8,851 nucleotides of DNA from Geothrix sp. (GTDB lineage Bacteria; Acidobacteriota; Holophagae; Holophagales; Holophagaceae). Positions 1-6,060 of this stretch are shown piece by piece. The translations under genes were made by a program, and so were the position numbers. The DNA lies in contig JAMPXL010000026.1 in NCBI GenBank assembly GCA_023701165.1, positions 1 through 8,851 of the forward strand, in the 5' to 3' direction. Each line of letters starts with the position of its first letter. The first letter of the stretch is position 1. The notes under the pieces were generated by a model. That model worked only from the letters and a program-made list of their open reading frames with translations. It was not told the DNA's origin and ran no database searches.

Positions 1-900
1 AAGCGCCTGAGCGGCGGCATTGAGGACCTGGAAACCGGGCTGGAGCTGGCCAAGGAAGACGGGGACATGCTGGTCGAGGCCGAGGCGGTGGAGGGCGACC
101 TCCGGAAGGCCGTGGAGGATGCTGAGCTGCGCATGATGCTCAGCGGCGATCTGGACAACAACCACGCCATCGTGGCCATCGCCCCCGGCGCCGGCGGCAC
201 CGAGAGCCAGGATTGGGCCGCCATGCTGCTGCGCATGTACCTGCGCTTCTGCGAATCCAAGGGCTGGGCCACGGAGATGATCGACTACCAGGACGGGGAG
301 GAGGCTGGCATCAAGGGCGCCACCTTCATCGTGGATGCGCCGTTCTCCTACGGCTACCTGCGGGCCGAGGCCGGCGTCCACCGCCTGGTCCGCATCAGCC
401 CCTTCGATTCCGCCAAGCGCCGCCACACGAGCTTCGCGGCCGTGTATGTGAGCCCCGAGCTGGACGACACCATCAACGTGGACATCCCCGAAAAGGACCT
501 CAAGATCGACGTGTTCCGCGCCAGCGGCGCCGGCGGCCAGCACGTGAACCGGACGGAATCCGCGGTGCGCTTCACCCACCTGCCCACGGGCATCGTGGTG
601 AGCTGCCAGAACGAGCGCAGCCAGATCAAGAATCGCGCGACGGCCCTGAAGGTGCTGCAGGGCCGGCTCTACGAACTGGAGCAGCGCAAGTTCCTGGACA
701 AGGTGGCCGCGGCCAGCGGCGACAAGGCCGACGTGGCCTGGGGCAGCCAGATCCGCAGCTACGTCCTCCAGCCCTACCAGATGGTCAAGGACCACCGCAC
801 CGGCGCCGAGACCAGCCAGACCCAGAAGGTGCTGGACGGAGACATCGATGTCTTCATCCGCACCCAGCTGCTGGCGAAGTCGCTCAAGACCGAGGGTTGA
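1..900 (+). CDS. prfB: Peptide chain release factor 2 (RF2), 5' end missing
   Basis: RF2 reads UGA and UAA stop codons in the ribosomal A site and triggers hydrolysis of peptidyl-tRNA in the cytoplasm. The frame is open from base 1, so the window begins inside the gene; 299 codons are visible. The family is about 365 residues, so roughly 65-75 N-terminal residues are missing. These would include the programmed frameshift site that many prfB genes carry near codon 26, so its presence cannot be judged. The stop-codon recognition tripeptide Ser-Pro-Phe is at visible codons 133-135 (397-405), which marks RF2 rather than RF1. The catalytic Gly-Gly-Gln loop is at codons 178-180 (532-540), in the usual context [15 protein letters not shown]. 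The C-terminus is complete and ends in TGA. No T-rich intrinsic terminator follows; the next sequence is a long palindromic repeat. Confidence 0.97.
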   Translation, partial: KRLSGGIEDLETGLELAKEDGDMLVEAEAVEGDLRKAVEDAELRMMLSGDLDNNHAIVAIAPGAGGTESQDWAAMLLRMYLRFCESKGWATEMIDYQDGEEAGIKGATFIVDAPFSYGYLRAEAGVHRLVRISPFDSAKRRHTSFAAVYVSPELDDTINVDIPEKDLKIDVFRASGAGGQHVNRTESAVRFTHLPTGIVVSCQNERSQIKNRATALKVLQGRLYELEQRKFLDKVAAASGDKADVAWGSQIRSYVLQPYQMVKDHRTGAETSQTQKVLDGDIDVFIRTQLLAKSLKTEG

Positions 901-920
901 GGCGGGCTTCCGGAAAAGCT

Positions 921-1205
921 GATGACAGGATTAACAGGATGAAAGAATTGGATTAACAGGATCTGATTATCGGCGAGCCTCAGCCAGGAAGGATCGAACC
1001 GCGAATGACGCGAATCGCCCTGCGGGCGCGCGACTGGGGGCCGAAGGCCCAGGCGGCCTATCTCCGCCGCGGTTCGCGCCCATTTGCGTCATTCGCGGTT
1101 GCTTGCTTTTCTGGCTGAGTCAGGCCGGTAATCAGGTAACAGAATTTCAAAACATCATCCCGTTCTAATCCTGTTCATCCTGCTTTTAATCCTGAAAATC
1201 CTGTC
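921..1205. repeat. Nested palindromic intergenic repeat with CAGGAT direct repeats
   Basis: This fills the 323-base gap between prfB and the DUF6677 gene; I see no gene in it. Three layers of inverted repeat share one centre. The inner arms are perfect over 15 bases (997-1011 and 1086-1100, aaccgcgaatgacgc and its complement). The middle arms match at 17 of 21 bases (965-985 and 1113-1133). The outer arms are families of short direct repeats. On the left, ggattaacaggat occurs twice (928-940 and 950-962). On the right, the related complements aatcctgttcatcctg (1167-1182) and aatcctgaaaatcctg (1188-1203) occur. The loop is GC-rich and holds smaller hairpins. It looks like a dispersed non-coding repeat or a miniature palindromic element. 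No clear target-site duplication flanks it. A transcript from either side could fold into a long hairpin and end there. Confidence 0.8.
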
Positions 1206-1223
1206 CCCGCCTTTCGTAGGAGA

Positions 1224-1730
1224 TCACTCGCCCCGGGCGATCTTCTCCTGCTCGTCCTTGGGCAGGCGGAAGACCCAGCGGCCCGTGATGCGGTCCCAGA
1301 GGTCGAAGCAGCAGAGCCAGTTCAGCAGGCCGGCGACCATCACGTAGGTGGCCCCGTACTCCTGGGTGAGCGTGCGCACTGGCTCCGTGCCGGCCCCGCC
1401 GAAGGCCCAGGCGAAGGCGCCGTACACCGGCCCGATGCCGAGGGTGCCGAAGGCGCCGAGGGTGGGCAGCCAGGCGCCCTGCACCGGCACGAAGATGCCG
1501 CCCTTCACGCCATCCACGGCTCCGAACTGCATCTGCAGGGCGCCGAGCACGCAGAACACGACCCACACCCCGAAGAAGACCTTGGCGCGGCCCTTTTCCC
1601 CGACGGCCCAGTAGCCCGCGCCAGGCACCAGCCACTGGAGCAGCAGCGGCTTCCAGGCGGCCTTGATGGCCTTCTTGTGGCGGAGGGGCATGGGGAGTTT
1701 CAGGACCGGGGCGGGGGTGGATTCGGACAT
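1224..1730 (-). CDS. Small multi-pass membrane protein, DUF6677-like
   Basis: The product has 168 residues and no known biochemical role. After a short basic N-terminus come about four hydrophobic segments, near residues 28-43, 50-68, 87-110 and 125-143. The first two are joined by WLVPGAGYWAVGEKGRAKVFF-like sequence, in which a Pro-Gly-x-Gly turn precedes a Gly-Arg-x-Lys loop. This pattern is shared by DUF6677 and distantly resembles TM2-domain proteins. The last segment (GLLNWLCCFDLWDRITGR) also fits DUF6677. The C-terminus is charged and probably cytoplasmic. The start at 1730 gives the natural N-terminus, although only a weak GGA-type ribosome site precedes it. It faces the Gre-like gene divergently across 194 bases. 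The family name is from recall and only moderately sure; the membrane nature is clear. Confidence 0.8.
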   Translation of the reverse strand: MSESTPAPVLKLPMPLRHKKAIKAAWKPLLLQWLVPGAGYWAVGEKGRAKVFFGVWVVFCVLGALQMQFGAVDGVKGGIFVPVQGAWLPTLGAFGTLGIGPVYGAFAWAFGGAGTEPVRTLTQEYGATYVMVAGLLNWLCCFDLWDRITGRWVFRLPKDEQEKIARGE

Positions 1731-1924
1731 GGGTCCAGGTTAACCCAGGCCAGCGGGGAAGCGTGCTTCTGGGCGTCCCTTCCGGTACGGCACCCCCCGG
1801 GGGCAGGGACTTGATCTGGCCCGCCGGGCGGACCCACCATGGGGTTTCTGTCCCGAACGCCCACCCGAGTCCCTGCGGGGCGGGCGCCGGGGTCCCCCTT
1901 CCATCCGAACCAAGGGCCGCCACG
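1731..1924. other. Divergent intergenic region, GC-rich
   Basis: This stretch separates the DUF6677-like gene (-) from the Gre-like gene (+). It contains a 9-base perfect inverted repeat (gcagggact at 1803-1811 and its complement at 1868-1876, 56 bases apart) and several short GC-rich self-complementary runs. No convincing -35/-10 pair was found. The open frame continues upstream of 1925, but that extension is proline- and glycine-rich and unlike the Gre family, so I treat it as non-coding. Confidence 0.5.
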
Positions 1925-2431
1925 GTGAATCGAGCCTTCGTCAAAGATCCGGACGATGCGGGAGTCCCAGAGGCTCTGCCCGAGCGTCCCCAAAGCCCGC
2001 ACACGAACTACGTGACGCCTGCGGGCATGCGGCAGCTGCAGGCCCTCCTGGACGGGTTGAGGGTGCGCCGCGACCGGCTGGTCGGCGAAGGGAAGCTCGC
2101 CAGCCCGGAGGAGCTGGCCCTGGTCCAGCGGGACCTGCGCTACTACGAGGAGCGGCTGAGGCGGGCGGTGCCCGTGGCCCCGGGTGGCGGATCGCCGGAC
2201 CGGGTCCACTTCGGCGCCGTCGTGGACATTCGCGGCGAGTCCGGCGCCATCGACACCGTGACCATCGTCGGCGAGGACGAGGCCGATGCGGCCCTCGGCA
2301 GGATCAGCTGGGTGTCCCCCCTGGCAAAGGCCCTTCTGCATGCCGAGCTGGGCGAGCTGGTGCGGTGGCATCGGCCCGCCGGGCCGCAGGAACTGGAGAT
2401 CGTCGGCATCCGCGAAGGCGATTCCGGGTGA
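1925..2431 (+). CDS. GreA/GreB-family transcription factor paralogue with shortened coiled coil
   Basis: The product has 168 residues. GreA and GreB insert an N-terminal coiled coil into the RNA polymerase secondary channel and stimulate cleavage of backtracked transcripts. Here the N-terminal lead (NRAFVKD, then LPERPQSPHTNYVTPAG at about 18-34) matches a known Gre-like subfamily. A helical hairpin follows at about 33-80, and an FKBP-like C-terminal domain at about 93-162 (VHFGAVVDI, IVGEDEADAALGRISWVSPLAKALL). The hairpin is about ten residues shorter than in GreA. Its tip lacks the acidic Asp-Leu-Lys-Glu-Asn motif that holds catalytic magnesium, so cleavage activity is doubtful; it may only bind polymerase. 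I chose the GTG at 1925 because family similarity starts exactly there and AGGG lies about 8-10 bases upstream. An ATG at 1763 is in frame, but its extension is not family-like. A hairpin terminator follows the stop. Confidence 0.88.
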   Translation: MNRAFVKDPDDAGVPEALPERPQSPHTNYVTPAGMRQLQALLDGLRVRRDRLVGEGKLASPEELALVQRDLRYYEERLRRAVPVAPGGGSPDRVHFGAVVDIRGESGAIDTVTIVGEDEADAALGRISWVSPLAKALLHAELGELVRWHRPAGPQELEIVGIREGDSG

Positions 2432-2453
2432 GGGAGGCTTTCGTGCGGAAACG

Positions 2454-2479
2454 AAGAGGGGGCCGAATGGCCCCCTCTT
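2454..2479 (+). terminator. Hairpin terminator after the Gre-like gene
   Basis: A perfect 11-base-pair stem (aagagggggcc / ggccccctctt) with a GAAT loop begins 23 bases past the Gre-like stop codon. The U-tract is very short (TT at the end of the stem, then GCG), so termination may be imperfect. Its position and stability still fit an intrinsic terminator of that gene. It could also act on leftward readthrough from the rpsF-rpsR operon. Confidence 0.7.
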
Positions 2480-2512
2480 GCGCAAGTCCGCCAGCGCGGA
2501 CAACCAACCCCA

Positions 2513-2574
2513 AACTTCCTGCGGAAGTTCGGGATAAGGCGCTGTAACGTCCGAGCAAGCTCGGCCTAACAGCG
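2513..2574 (-). other. Two further hairpins downstream of the rpsR tail copy
   Basis: Past the duplicated rpsR tail, read leftwards, there are two structures. The first is a nested stem at 2541-2574, with ccgagc/gctcgg (2551-2564) inside and cgctgt/acagcg outside. The second is a stem at 2513-2529 (aacttcc / ggaagtt, 3-base loop), followed on the minus strand by a T/G-rich stretch (tggggttggttg). The second has the form of a weak intrinsic terminator for minus-strand transcripts. They may be the original terminators that belonged to the duplicated rpsR end. Confidence 0.45.
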
Positions 2575-2575
2575 T

Positions 2576-2604
2576 CTAATCCGTGGCGAACGGCAACAGC
2601 GCGA
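2576..2604 (-). pseudogene. Duplicated 3' end of rpsR (remnant)
   Basis: These 29 bases repeat the last 29 bases of rpsR (2653-2681) with 26 identities, 77 bases further downstream in the same orientation. Read on the minus strand, both encode Ala-Leu-Leu-Pro-Phe-Ala-Thr-Asp-stop. The three differences are all synonymous (CTC to TTG for Leu, CCC to CCG for Pro). No start codon or upstream S18 sequence accompanies the copy; similarity stops where the hairpin at 2604-2625 begins. It therefore looks like the leftover tail of a second, diverged rpsR, not a gene. Confidence 0.7.
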
Positions 2605-2625
2605 AGGCCGCCCGAGGGCGGCCTT
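2604..2625 (-). terminator. Hairpin terminator of the rpsF-rpsR operon
   Basis: A perfect 10-base-pair stem (aaggccgccc / gggcggcctt) with a 2-base loop lies 27 bases beyond the rpsR stop codon on the minus strand. The U-tract is only two bases, as is common for hairpins in GC-rich genomes. It sits between rpsR and the duplicated rpsR tail. Confidence 0.7.
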
Positions 2626-2652
2626 CATCGTTCGTCAGCGACGGGTGGAAAC

Positions 2653-2919
2653 CTAATCCGTGGCGAAGGGGAGCAGCGCGATGTTGCGGGCGCGCTTGAT
2701 GGCTTCCACGAGGGCGCGCTGGTGGACGGCGCACACGCCGCTGGTGCGGCGGGGCAGCACCTTGCCGCGCTCGGGGGTGAAGGCCTGGAGGGTCTTCACG
2801 TCCTTGTAGTCGATCATGAGGGACTTCTCGACGCAGAACTTGCAGAACTTCGCGCGTCGTCCCCCAAAAGCCTTCTTCTTCTTGGGCTTGCCCTTCTTGG
2901 CGTCAGCTCGGCGCTTCAT
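2653..2919 (-). CDS. rpsR: 30S ribosomal protein bS18, zinc-ligand (C+) form
   Basis: bS18 binds 16S rRNA together with bS6 in the platform of the small subunit. The product has 88 residues, a normal length. A lysine-rich N-terminal tail (1-24) precedes the S18 core, which contains [22 protein letters not shown] and the C-terminal helix [15 protein letters not shown]. Cys26 and Cys29 (CKFC) with Cys63 and His66 (CAVH) form a complete CxxC...CxxH set. This makes it the presumed zinc-binding C+ type rather than the cysteine-free type some bacteria use under zinc limitation. The start codon overlaps the rpsF stop as ATGA (2916-2919), so the two are probably translationally coupled. A GGAGG site inside the rpsF end serves this start. 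No rplI follows, unlike many rpsF-rpsR-rplI operons. Confidence 0.98.
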   Translation of the reverse strand: MKRRADAKKGKPKKKKAFGGRRAKFCKFCVEKSLMIDYKDVKTLQAFTPERGKVLPRRTSGVCAVHQRALVEAIKRARNIALLPFATD

Positions 2920-3305
2920 CCGACCACCTCCTCAGGTGCGCGATCCTTGATGCCGGCCTGGGCCTTGCGCTTGGCCTCGCGCTCGATGCGCTGCTTGGCG
3001 CGGCCCGCGGCCTTCTCGGCCTCGTCCATGCGGACGCTCAGGTACTTGATGACCGAATCGTGGTTGCGGAAGCGGCGCTCCAGCTCGGCGATGAGGCCGG
3101 GGCCAGCGTTCATTTCGAAGAGCGTGTAGTAGCCTTCGCTGAACTTCTGGACTTCGTAGGCCAGCTTCTTGCGGCCCCACTTGTCGGTCTTGAGCAGCTC
3201 GCCACCCTGCTCGGCAATGATCCCCTCGAACTGCTTGACGAGCTCATCGCTCTGCTCGTCGGTCAGCGTGGGGGAGGCGATGAAGATGGTCTCGTAGTGA
3301 CGCAT
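2916..3305 (-). CDS. rpsF: 30S ribosomal protein bS6
   Basis: bS6 pairs with bS18 and joins the 30S platform. The product has 129 residues. The N-terminus [18 protein letters not shown] and the central [22 protein letters not shown] are diagnostic of the family. A charged helical tail from about residue 95 onwards is longer than in the shortest homologues. An excellent ribosome site (AAGGAGG, about 5 bases before the ATG) fixes the start at 3305. The gene overlaps rpsR by four bases, with no ssb or priB between them. The S6-S18 complex represses its own mRNA in several bacteria. I do not see that published motif clearly here, but the leader can form alternative pairings around the ribosome site (3308-3375). 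Confidence 0.98.
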   Translation of the reverse strand: MRHYETIFIASPTLTDEQSDELVKQFEGIIAEQGGELLKTDKWGRKKLAYEVQKFSEGYYTLFEMNAGPGLIAELERRFRNHDSVIKYLSVRMDEAEKAAGRAKQRIEREAKRKAQAGIKDRAPEEVVG

Positions 3306-3307
3306 CT

Positions 3308-3375
3308 GTCCTCCTTGTGGATGTGAAGCCCCCTATGGATTCCAGGGAGCAAGGAAGAGCCCTCCAGCGGAGGAC
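3308..3375 (-). promoter_or_regulatory. rpsF leader with alternative Shine-Dalgarno pairing
   Basis: On the minus-strand transcript, the rpsF ribosome site contains GGAGGAC (complement of 3308-3314). A perfectly complementary GUCCUCC lies about 55 bases upstream (complement of 3369-3375). That upstream segment can instead form a local hairpin, CCUCC-gcu-GGAGG (3361-3373). A third hairpin (arms 3328-3334 and 3344-3350, one G-U pair) lies between. The sequences could switch between a hidden and an open ribosome site. This is an inference from complementarity only. Confidence 0.35.
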
Positions 3376-3550
3376 GCGAAGAGGTAGTTTCGCGTGGAAA
3401 AGCCCTGAGATCAATGAAAAGTCTGGAGCCCCGGGCCCCCCTGCGGTGCCACCGCCGGGAGGGCCGATGGGCCCCCGGTTCAAAGGTCCCACGGAACCCA
3501 CCCGCCCCCGGCCGTTTCCGCCTAGCCTGGAGCATCCCTCCGAGGTTGCC
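3376..3550. other. Divergent intergenic region upstream of rpsF and the DUF418 gene
   Basis: This region is GC-rich in the middle, with runs of G and C around 3427-3480 and short hairpins such as cggt-gcc-accg. It probably contains promoters for both directions. TAGCCT at 3523-3528 could be a -10 element for the DUF418 gene, and TTGATC on the minus strand near 3410 a -35 element for rpsF, but neither has a convincing partner. The open frame running upstream of 3551 has no family similarity. Confidence 0.35.
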
Positions 3551-4759
3551 ATGACCGCCATGCCCCTCGATCCCCAGGAACGCGTCGAGGCCATGGATGT
3601 GCTGCGGGGCTTCGCCCTGCTGGGCGTCTTCGTGGTGAACATGCTGTTCTTCGCCGCGCCCTACCAGACCACCCTGATGCGGCCCTGGCCCGAAGCCGCG
3701 CAGCCTTGGTTCATGGCCTTCCTCCTGCTCTTCTGGCAGGGGAAGTTCTACTGCCTCTTCTCCTTCCTCTTCGGCATGGGGTTCGCCGAGCAGGTGGACC
3801 GCCTCCAGGGCCGGGGGGAGGCGCCGGGCCCCATCTACCGGCGGCGGCTGGCCTGGCTGCTGGCCATCGGCCTGGCTCACGGCCTGCTGGTCTGGATGGG
3901 CGACATCCTCAGCATCTACGCGCTGCTGGGCTTCCTGCTGCTGCTGTTCCGGACCCGCAAGCAGAAGACCCTGCTGGTCTGGGCGCTCTGCCTGGTCGTG
4001 GCCCCGGCGCTGCTCTTTGCGGGGCTGTTCCTGGTGTTGAAAATCGCCCAGGGCATCCCCCTGGCCGCGGCTCAGATGGCCGAGGGGGCGAAGCAGCAGG
4101 ATCTCCGGATGGGCGAGGCCATCGCCCGCAGCTTCCGGATCTACGGCCACGGCCCCTACGGCGAACTGTTCCTGCTGCGGGCGAAGGAACTGGGCATGAA
4201 CTACGGCATGACGCTGTCTGCCGCGCCCCAGATCCTCGCCATGTTCCTGCTGGGCGCCTGGACTTCCCGCCGGGGCGTGCTGAAGAACCCCGAGGCGCAT
4301 CGCGGCTTGATCACGAAGGTGCTTGGCGTCGGCTTGGCCGTCGGCCTCCTGGGGAACGCCTTCCATGTGTGGTGTTCCAGCAAGGGCATGCCCGGGCCGC
4401 GCAATCCGCTCTCGATGCTCGGCATGGCGGTGTACTTCTTCGCTGCCCCGGCCCTCACCCTGGCCTACGCCGCTGGAATCCTGCGCCTGCTCCAGGGCGG
4501 CGCGGCGGCCCTGCTCAAGCCGCTGGCCTGGAATGGCCGCATGGCCCTCACCAACTACCTGACGCACTCCCTTGTGTTTACGTGTGTCTTCTACCACTTC
4601 GGGCTGGGCCTCTTCGGGAAGACCAACCCCATGCAGGGCTTCTGCATGGCCCTGGGCCTATGGCTGCTGCAGATCCCGCTGTCGAAGTGGTGGCTCTCGG
4701 CGCATGCCATGGGGCCCGCTGAAGCCGTGTGGCGGCGGCTCACTTACGGCAAGGGCTGA
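3551..4759 (+). CDS. DUF418 / YeiB-family multi-pass membrane protein
   Basis: The product has 402 residues and lies in the inner membrane with about eight to ten hydrophobic segments. The N-terminal signature RVEAMDVLRGFALLGVFVVN (11-30) and the following FYCLFSFLFGMGF are typical of the family. So is the C-terminal DUF418 domain, with NGRMALTNYLTHSL and the ending GPAEAVWRRLTYG. The biochemical role is unknown; relatives are loosely grouped with acyltransferase-3-like membrane proteins and proposed transporters. I chose ATG 3551 because the family starts just here and GAGG lies about six bases upstream. It is transcribed away from rpsF and ends directly against the pth stop codon, with no spacer and no terminator hairpin seen. 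It interrupts what otherwise looks like a minus-strand translation gene cluster. Confidence 0.93.
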   Translation: MTAMPLDPQERVEAMDVLRGFALLGVFVVNMLFFAAPYQTTLMRPWPEAAQPWFMAFLLLFWQGKFYCLFSFLFGMGFAEQVDRLQGRGEAPGPIYRRRLAWLLAIGLAHGLLVWMGDILSIYALLGFLLLLFRTRKQKTLLVWALCLVVAPALLFAGLFLVLKIAQGIPLAAAQMAEGAKQQDLRMGEAIARSFRIYGHGPYGELFLLRAKELGMNYGMTLSAAPQILAMFLLGAWTSRRGVLKNPEAHRGLITKVLGVGLAVGLLGNAFHVWCSSKGMPGPRNPLSMLGMAVYFFAAPALTLAYAAGILRLLQGGAAALLKPLAWNGRMALTNYLTHSLVFTCVFYHFGLGLFGKTNPMQGFCMALGLWLLQIPLSKWWLSAHAMGPAEAVWRRLTYGKG

Positions 4760-5338
4760 TCAGGGCTGGGGTGTCTCCCAGAACCTCGCGCTGTTGACCA
4801 GGTTCGCGATCCCGCCCGGGGTTCCGGTGGCCCCGAGGATCTCCAGAAACGTCGCGAAGGGGCCATCCAGGGCCTCGATGCGCGTCCATTCGTCGTCGGT
4901 CCAGGGCTCCAGGACGAAGTCCACCAGGGGCCGCTGGAAGGGGCCGATGCCCAGGCGCAGGCGGGCGACCTCCTGGGTACCGAGGCAGGCGAAGACCGAG
5001 CGCAGGCCGTTGTGGCCGCCATCGGAGCCGTCCAGCCGGAAGCGGCCCGTGCCCAGGGGCAGGTCCTTGTCGTCGTAGAGCAGCACCAGGTTCCGGGCGT
5101 AGATCCCCGCAGCCCCGGCCTGGGCGCAGACTTCCCCCGAGAGGTTCATGTAGGTGGCGGGCACGAGGGCCTGGAGGCCGGGGGCCAGCGGGTAGAGGGC
5201 GCCCGAGGGGAAGCGGCGGGAAGGCGCCGGGGCCAGATTCCGGTCCGCCATCCAGCGCTGGAGCATCAGCCGCCCGAGGTTGTGCCGGGTGTCCTGGTAT
5301 TCAGAGCCCGGATTTCCGAGCGGTACGAGCGTCCACAT
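4760..5338 (-). CDS. pth: Peptidyl-tRNA hydrolase
   Basis: Pth cleaves peptidyl-tRNA dropped from ribosomes and so recycles tRNA in the cytoplasm. The product has 192 residues, normal for the bacterial family. By alignment with the E. coli enzyme from memory, the active-site residues are Asn9 (in LGNPG), His19 (DTRHNLG, the catalytic base), Asn65 (TYMNLSG), Asp89 (YDDKDLPLG) and Asn110 (GGHNGLRS); all are present. The usual VGLGNPG is here VPLGNPG, an unusual proline. The start at 5338 places these motifs at family positions; the ribosome site is weak (AGGA about 11 bases upstream). The stop codon abuts that of the convergent DUF418 gene. The gene probably has its own promoter in the 86-base gap, because a strong terminator separates it from the DUF6448 gene. 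In many genomes pth sits beside rplY and rpsF, which fits this neighbourhood. Confidence 0.97.
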   Translation of the reverse strand: MWTLVPLGNPGSEYQDTRHNLGRLMLQRWMADRNLAPAPSRRFPSGALYPLAPGLQALVPATYMNLSGEVCAQAGAAGIYARNLVLLYDDKDLPLGTGRFRLDGSDGGHNGLRSVFACLGTQEVARLRLGIGPFQRPLVDFVLEPWTDDEWTRIEALDGPFATFLEILGATGTPGGIANLVNSARFWETPQP

Positions 5339-5376
5339 AGGGCCTGGGTCCTGAGTCGTGAGTCCCCAGTCTTCGG

Positions 5377-5408
5377 TAAAAGCGGCAGGCGCCGCAAGGC
5401 GCCCGCCG
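5377..5408 (-). terminator. Intrinsic terminator after the DUF6448 gene
   Basis: On the minus strand an 11-base-pair stem (cggcgggcgcc / ggcgcctgccg, including one G-T wobble) with a TTGC loop is followed by CTTTT. It starts 16 bases after the DUF6448 stop codon. This separates the tetR-DUF6448 transcript from pth. Confidence 0.85.
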
Positions 5409-5424
5409 GTGGGGGGACCTGGGC

Positions 5425-6033
5425 TCAGTGTTGGTGGTGGGATTCGGCTTCGCCGGCCTCGGCATGGGATCCGCCGGCGGCGGCGCGGTGGACGCCGTCC
5501 ACATAGTGGAGGAAGTCCACGTAGGCCGCCACGGACTGGCGGCGGGCGGCCACATCCGCCGGGGGCTGCTCCCGGGTGGTCCGGGCCTTTTTGAAGCGGG
5601 CATCGAGGCCCGGCTTGAGGACGCCATGCATGAGGTCGTAGACCGGCTTCAGGTCGCCGGAGACCAGGGCCTTGTCCGCAGCGGGGATGGCGGGCCCGAA
5701 GTCTCCGCCCGCGGGTTTGAGGCCCGTGTAGGGAGCCCCCTCCCCGGCCCGGTGGACTCGCACCAGCGTCTCGAAGAACCAGGCCTCGGCCAGCTCCTTC
5801 GCCTCGGCGCCGAGGGCGCCCACCTTGAGGGTGCGGGCGAAGGCGGCGCGGATCTGGGCCTCATCTTCGGCCTTCACCCAGGCCAGGACCGGGTTGACGT
5901 CGGCCTTGGCCAGGGCCTGCCGGGCGGCGACGACCACGGGGCCGTCGAGGGCGTCGCAGTGGGCCCGGAGGGGCAGGCTGCCGAGGGCGGCCAGGGCCGC
6001 GGTGACAAGAAGGGGGAGTGGCTTCAGGCGCAT
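5425..6033 (-). CDS. Exported DUF6448 family protein with His-Cys-Asp N-terminus
   Basis: The product has 202 residues and its function is unknown. Residues 1-24 form a signal peptide: positive MRLK, then a hydrophobic stretch, then LRA. Cleavage after Ala24 would leave a periplasmic protein starting His-Cys-Asp-Ala-Leu-Asp-Gly. The body is mostly helical. AHCDxxDGPVV, AWFFETLVRVHRAGEGAPYTGLKPAG and AYVDFLHYVDGVH match my recollection of DUF6448. The tail (SHAEAGEAESHHQH) is rich in His and Glu, which hints at metal binding. A CGGAG ribosome site about five bases before the ATG supports the start. It follows tetR by 27 bases, so the two are probably one transcript under the tetR promoter, and it is closed by its own terminator. 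The exposed N-terminal His-Cys pair is the feature most worth testing. Confidence 0.88.
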   Translation of the reverse strand: MRLKPLPLLVTAALAALGSLPLRAHCDALDGPVVVAARQALAKADVNPVLAWVKAEDEAQIRAAFARTLKVGALGAEAKELAEAWFFETLVRVHRAGEGAPYTGLKPAGGDFGPAIPAADKALVSGDLKPVYDLMHGVLKPGLDARFKKARTTREQPPADVAARRQSVAAYVDFLHYVDGVHRAAAGGSHAEAGEAESHHQH

Positions 6034-6060
6034 GGGAACTCCGGGATGGGCCGCTGGAGG

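Noticed and set aside
928..962. CRISPR-like direct repeats (ggattaacaggat twice)
   Set aside because: There are only two 13-base copies with a 9-base gap, set inside a palindromic element, and no cas genes are nearby.
1763..1924. Upstream ATG giving a 54-residue N-terminal extension of the Gre-like protein
   Set aside because: The extension is Pro/Gly-rich, unlike the family, and the subfamily's conserved N-terminus begins exactly at the GTG at 1925.
2569..2631. Short minus-strand open frame (about 20 codons) running through the rpsR terminator hairpin
   Set aside because: It has no ribosome site, is out of frame with the duplicated rpsR tail, and consists mostly of a terminator stem.
3317..3550. 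Upstream ATG giving a 78-residue N-terminal extension of the DUF418 protein
   Set aside because: The family begins a few residues before RVEAMDVLRG, the extension has no similarity or membrane character, and 3551 has a suitable ribosome site.
3263..4597. Long minus-strand open frame (444 codons) opposite the DUF418 gene
   Set aside because: It is antisense to a clear family member, and the translation is Gln/Gly/Pro-rich low-complexity sequence typical of the complementary frame in GC-rich DNA. It also overlaps the rpsF start region.
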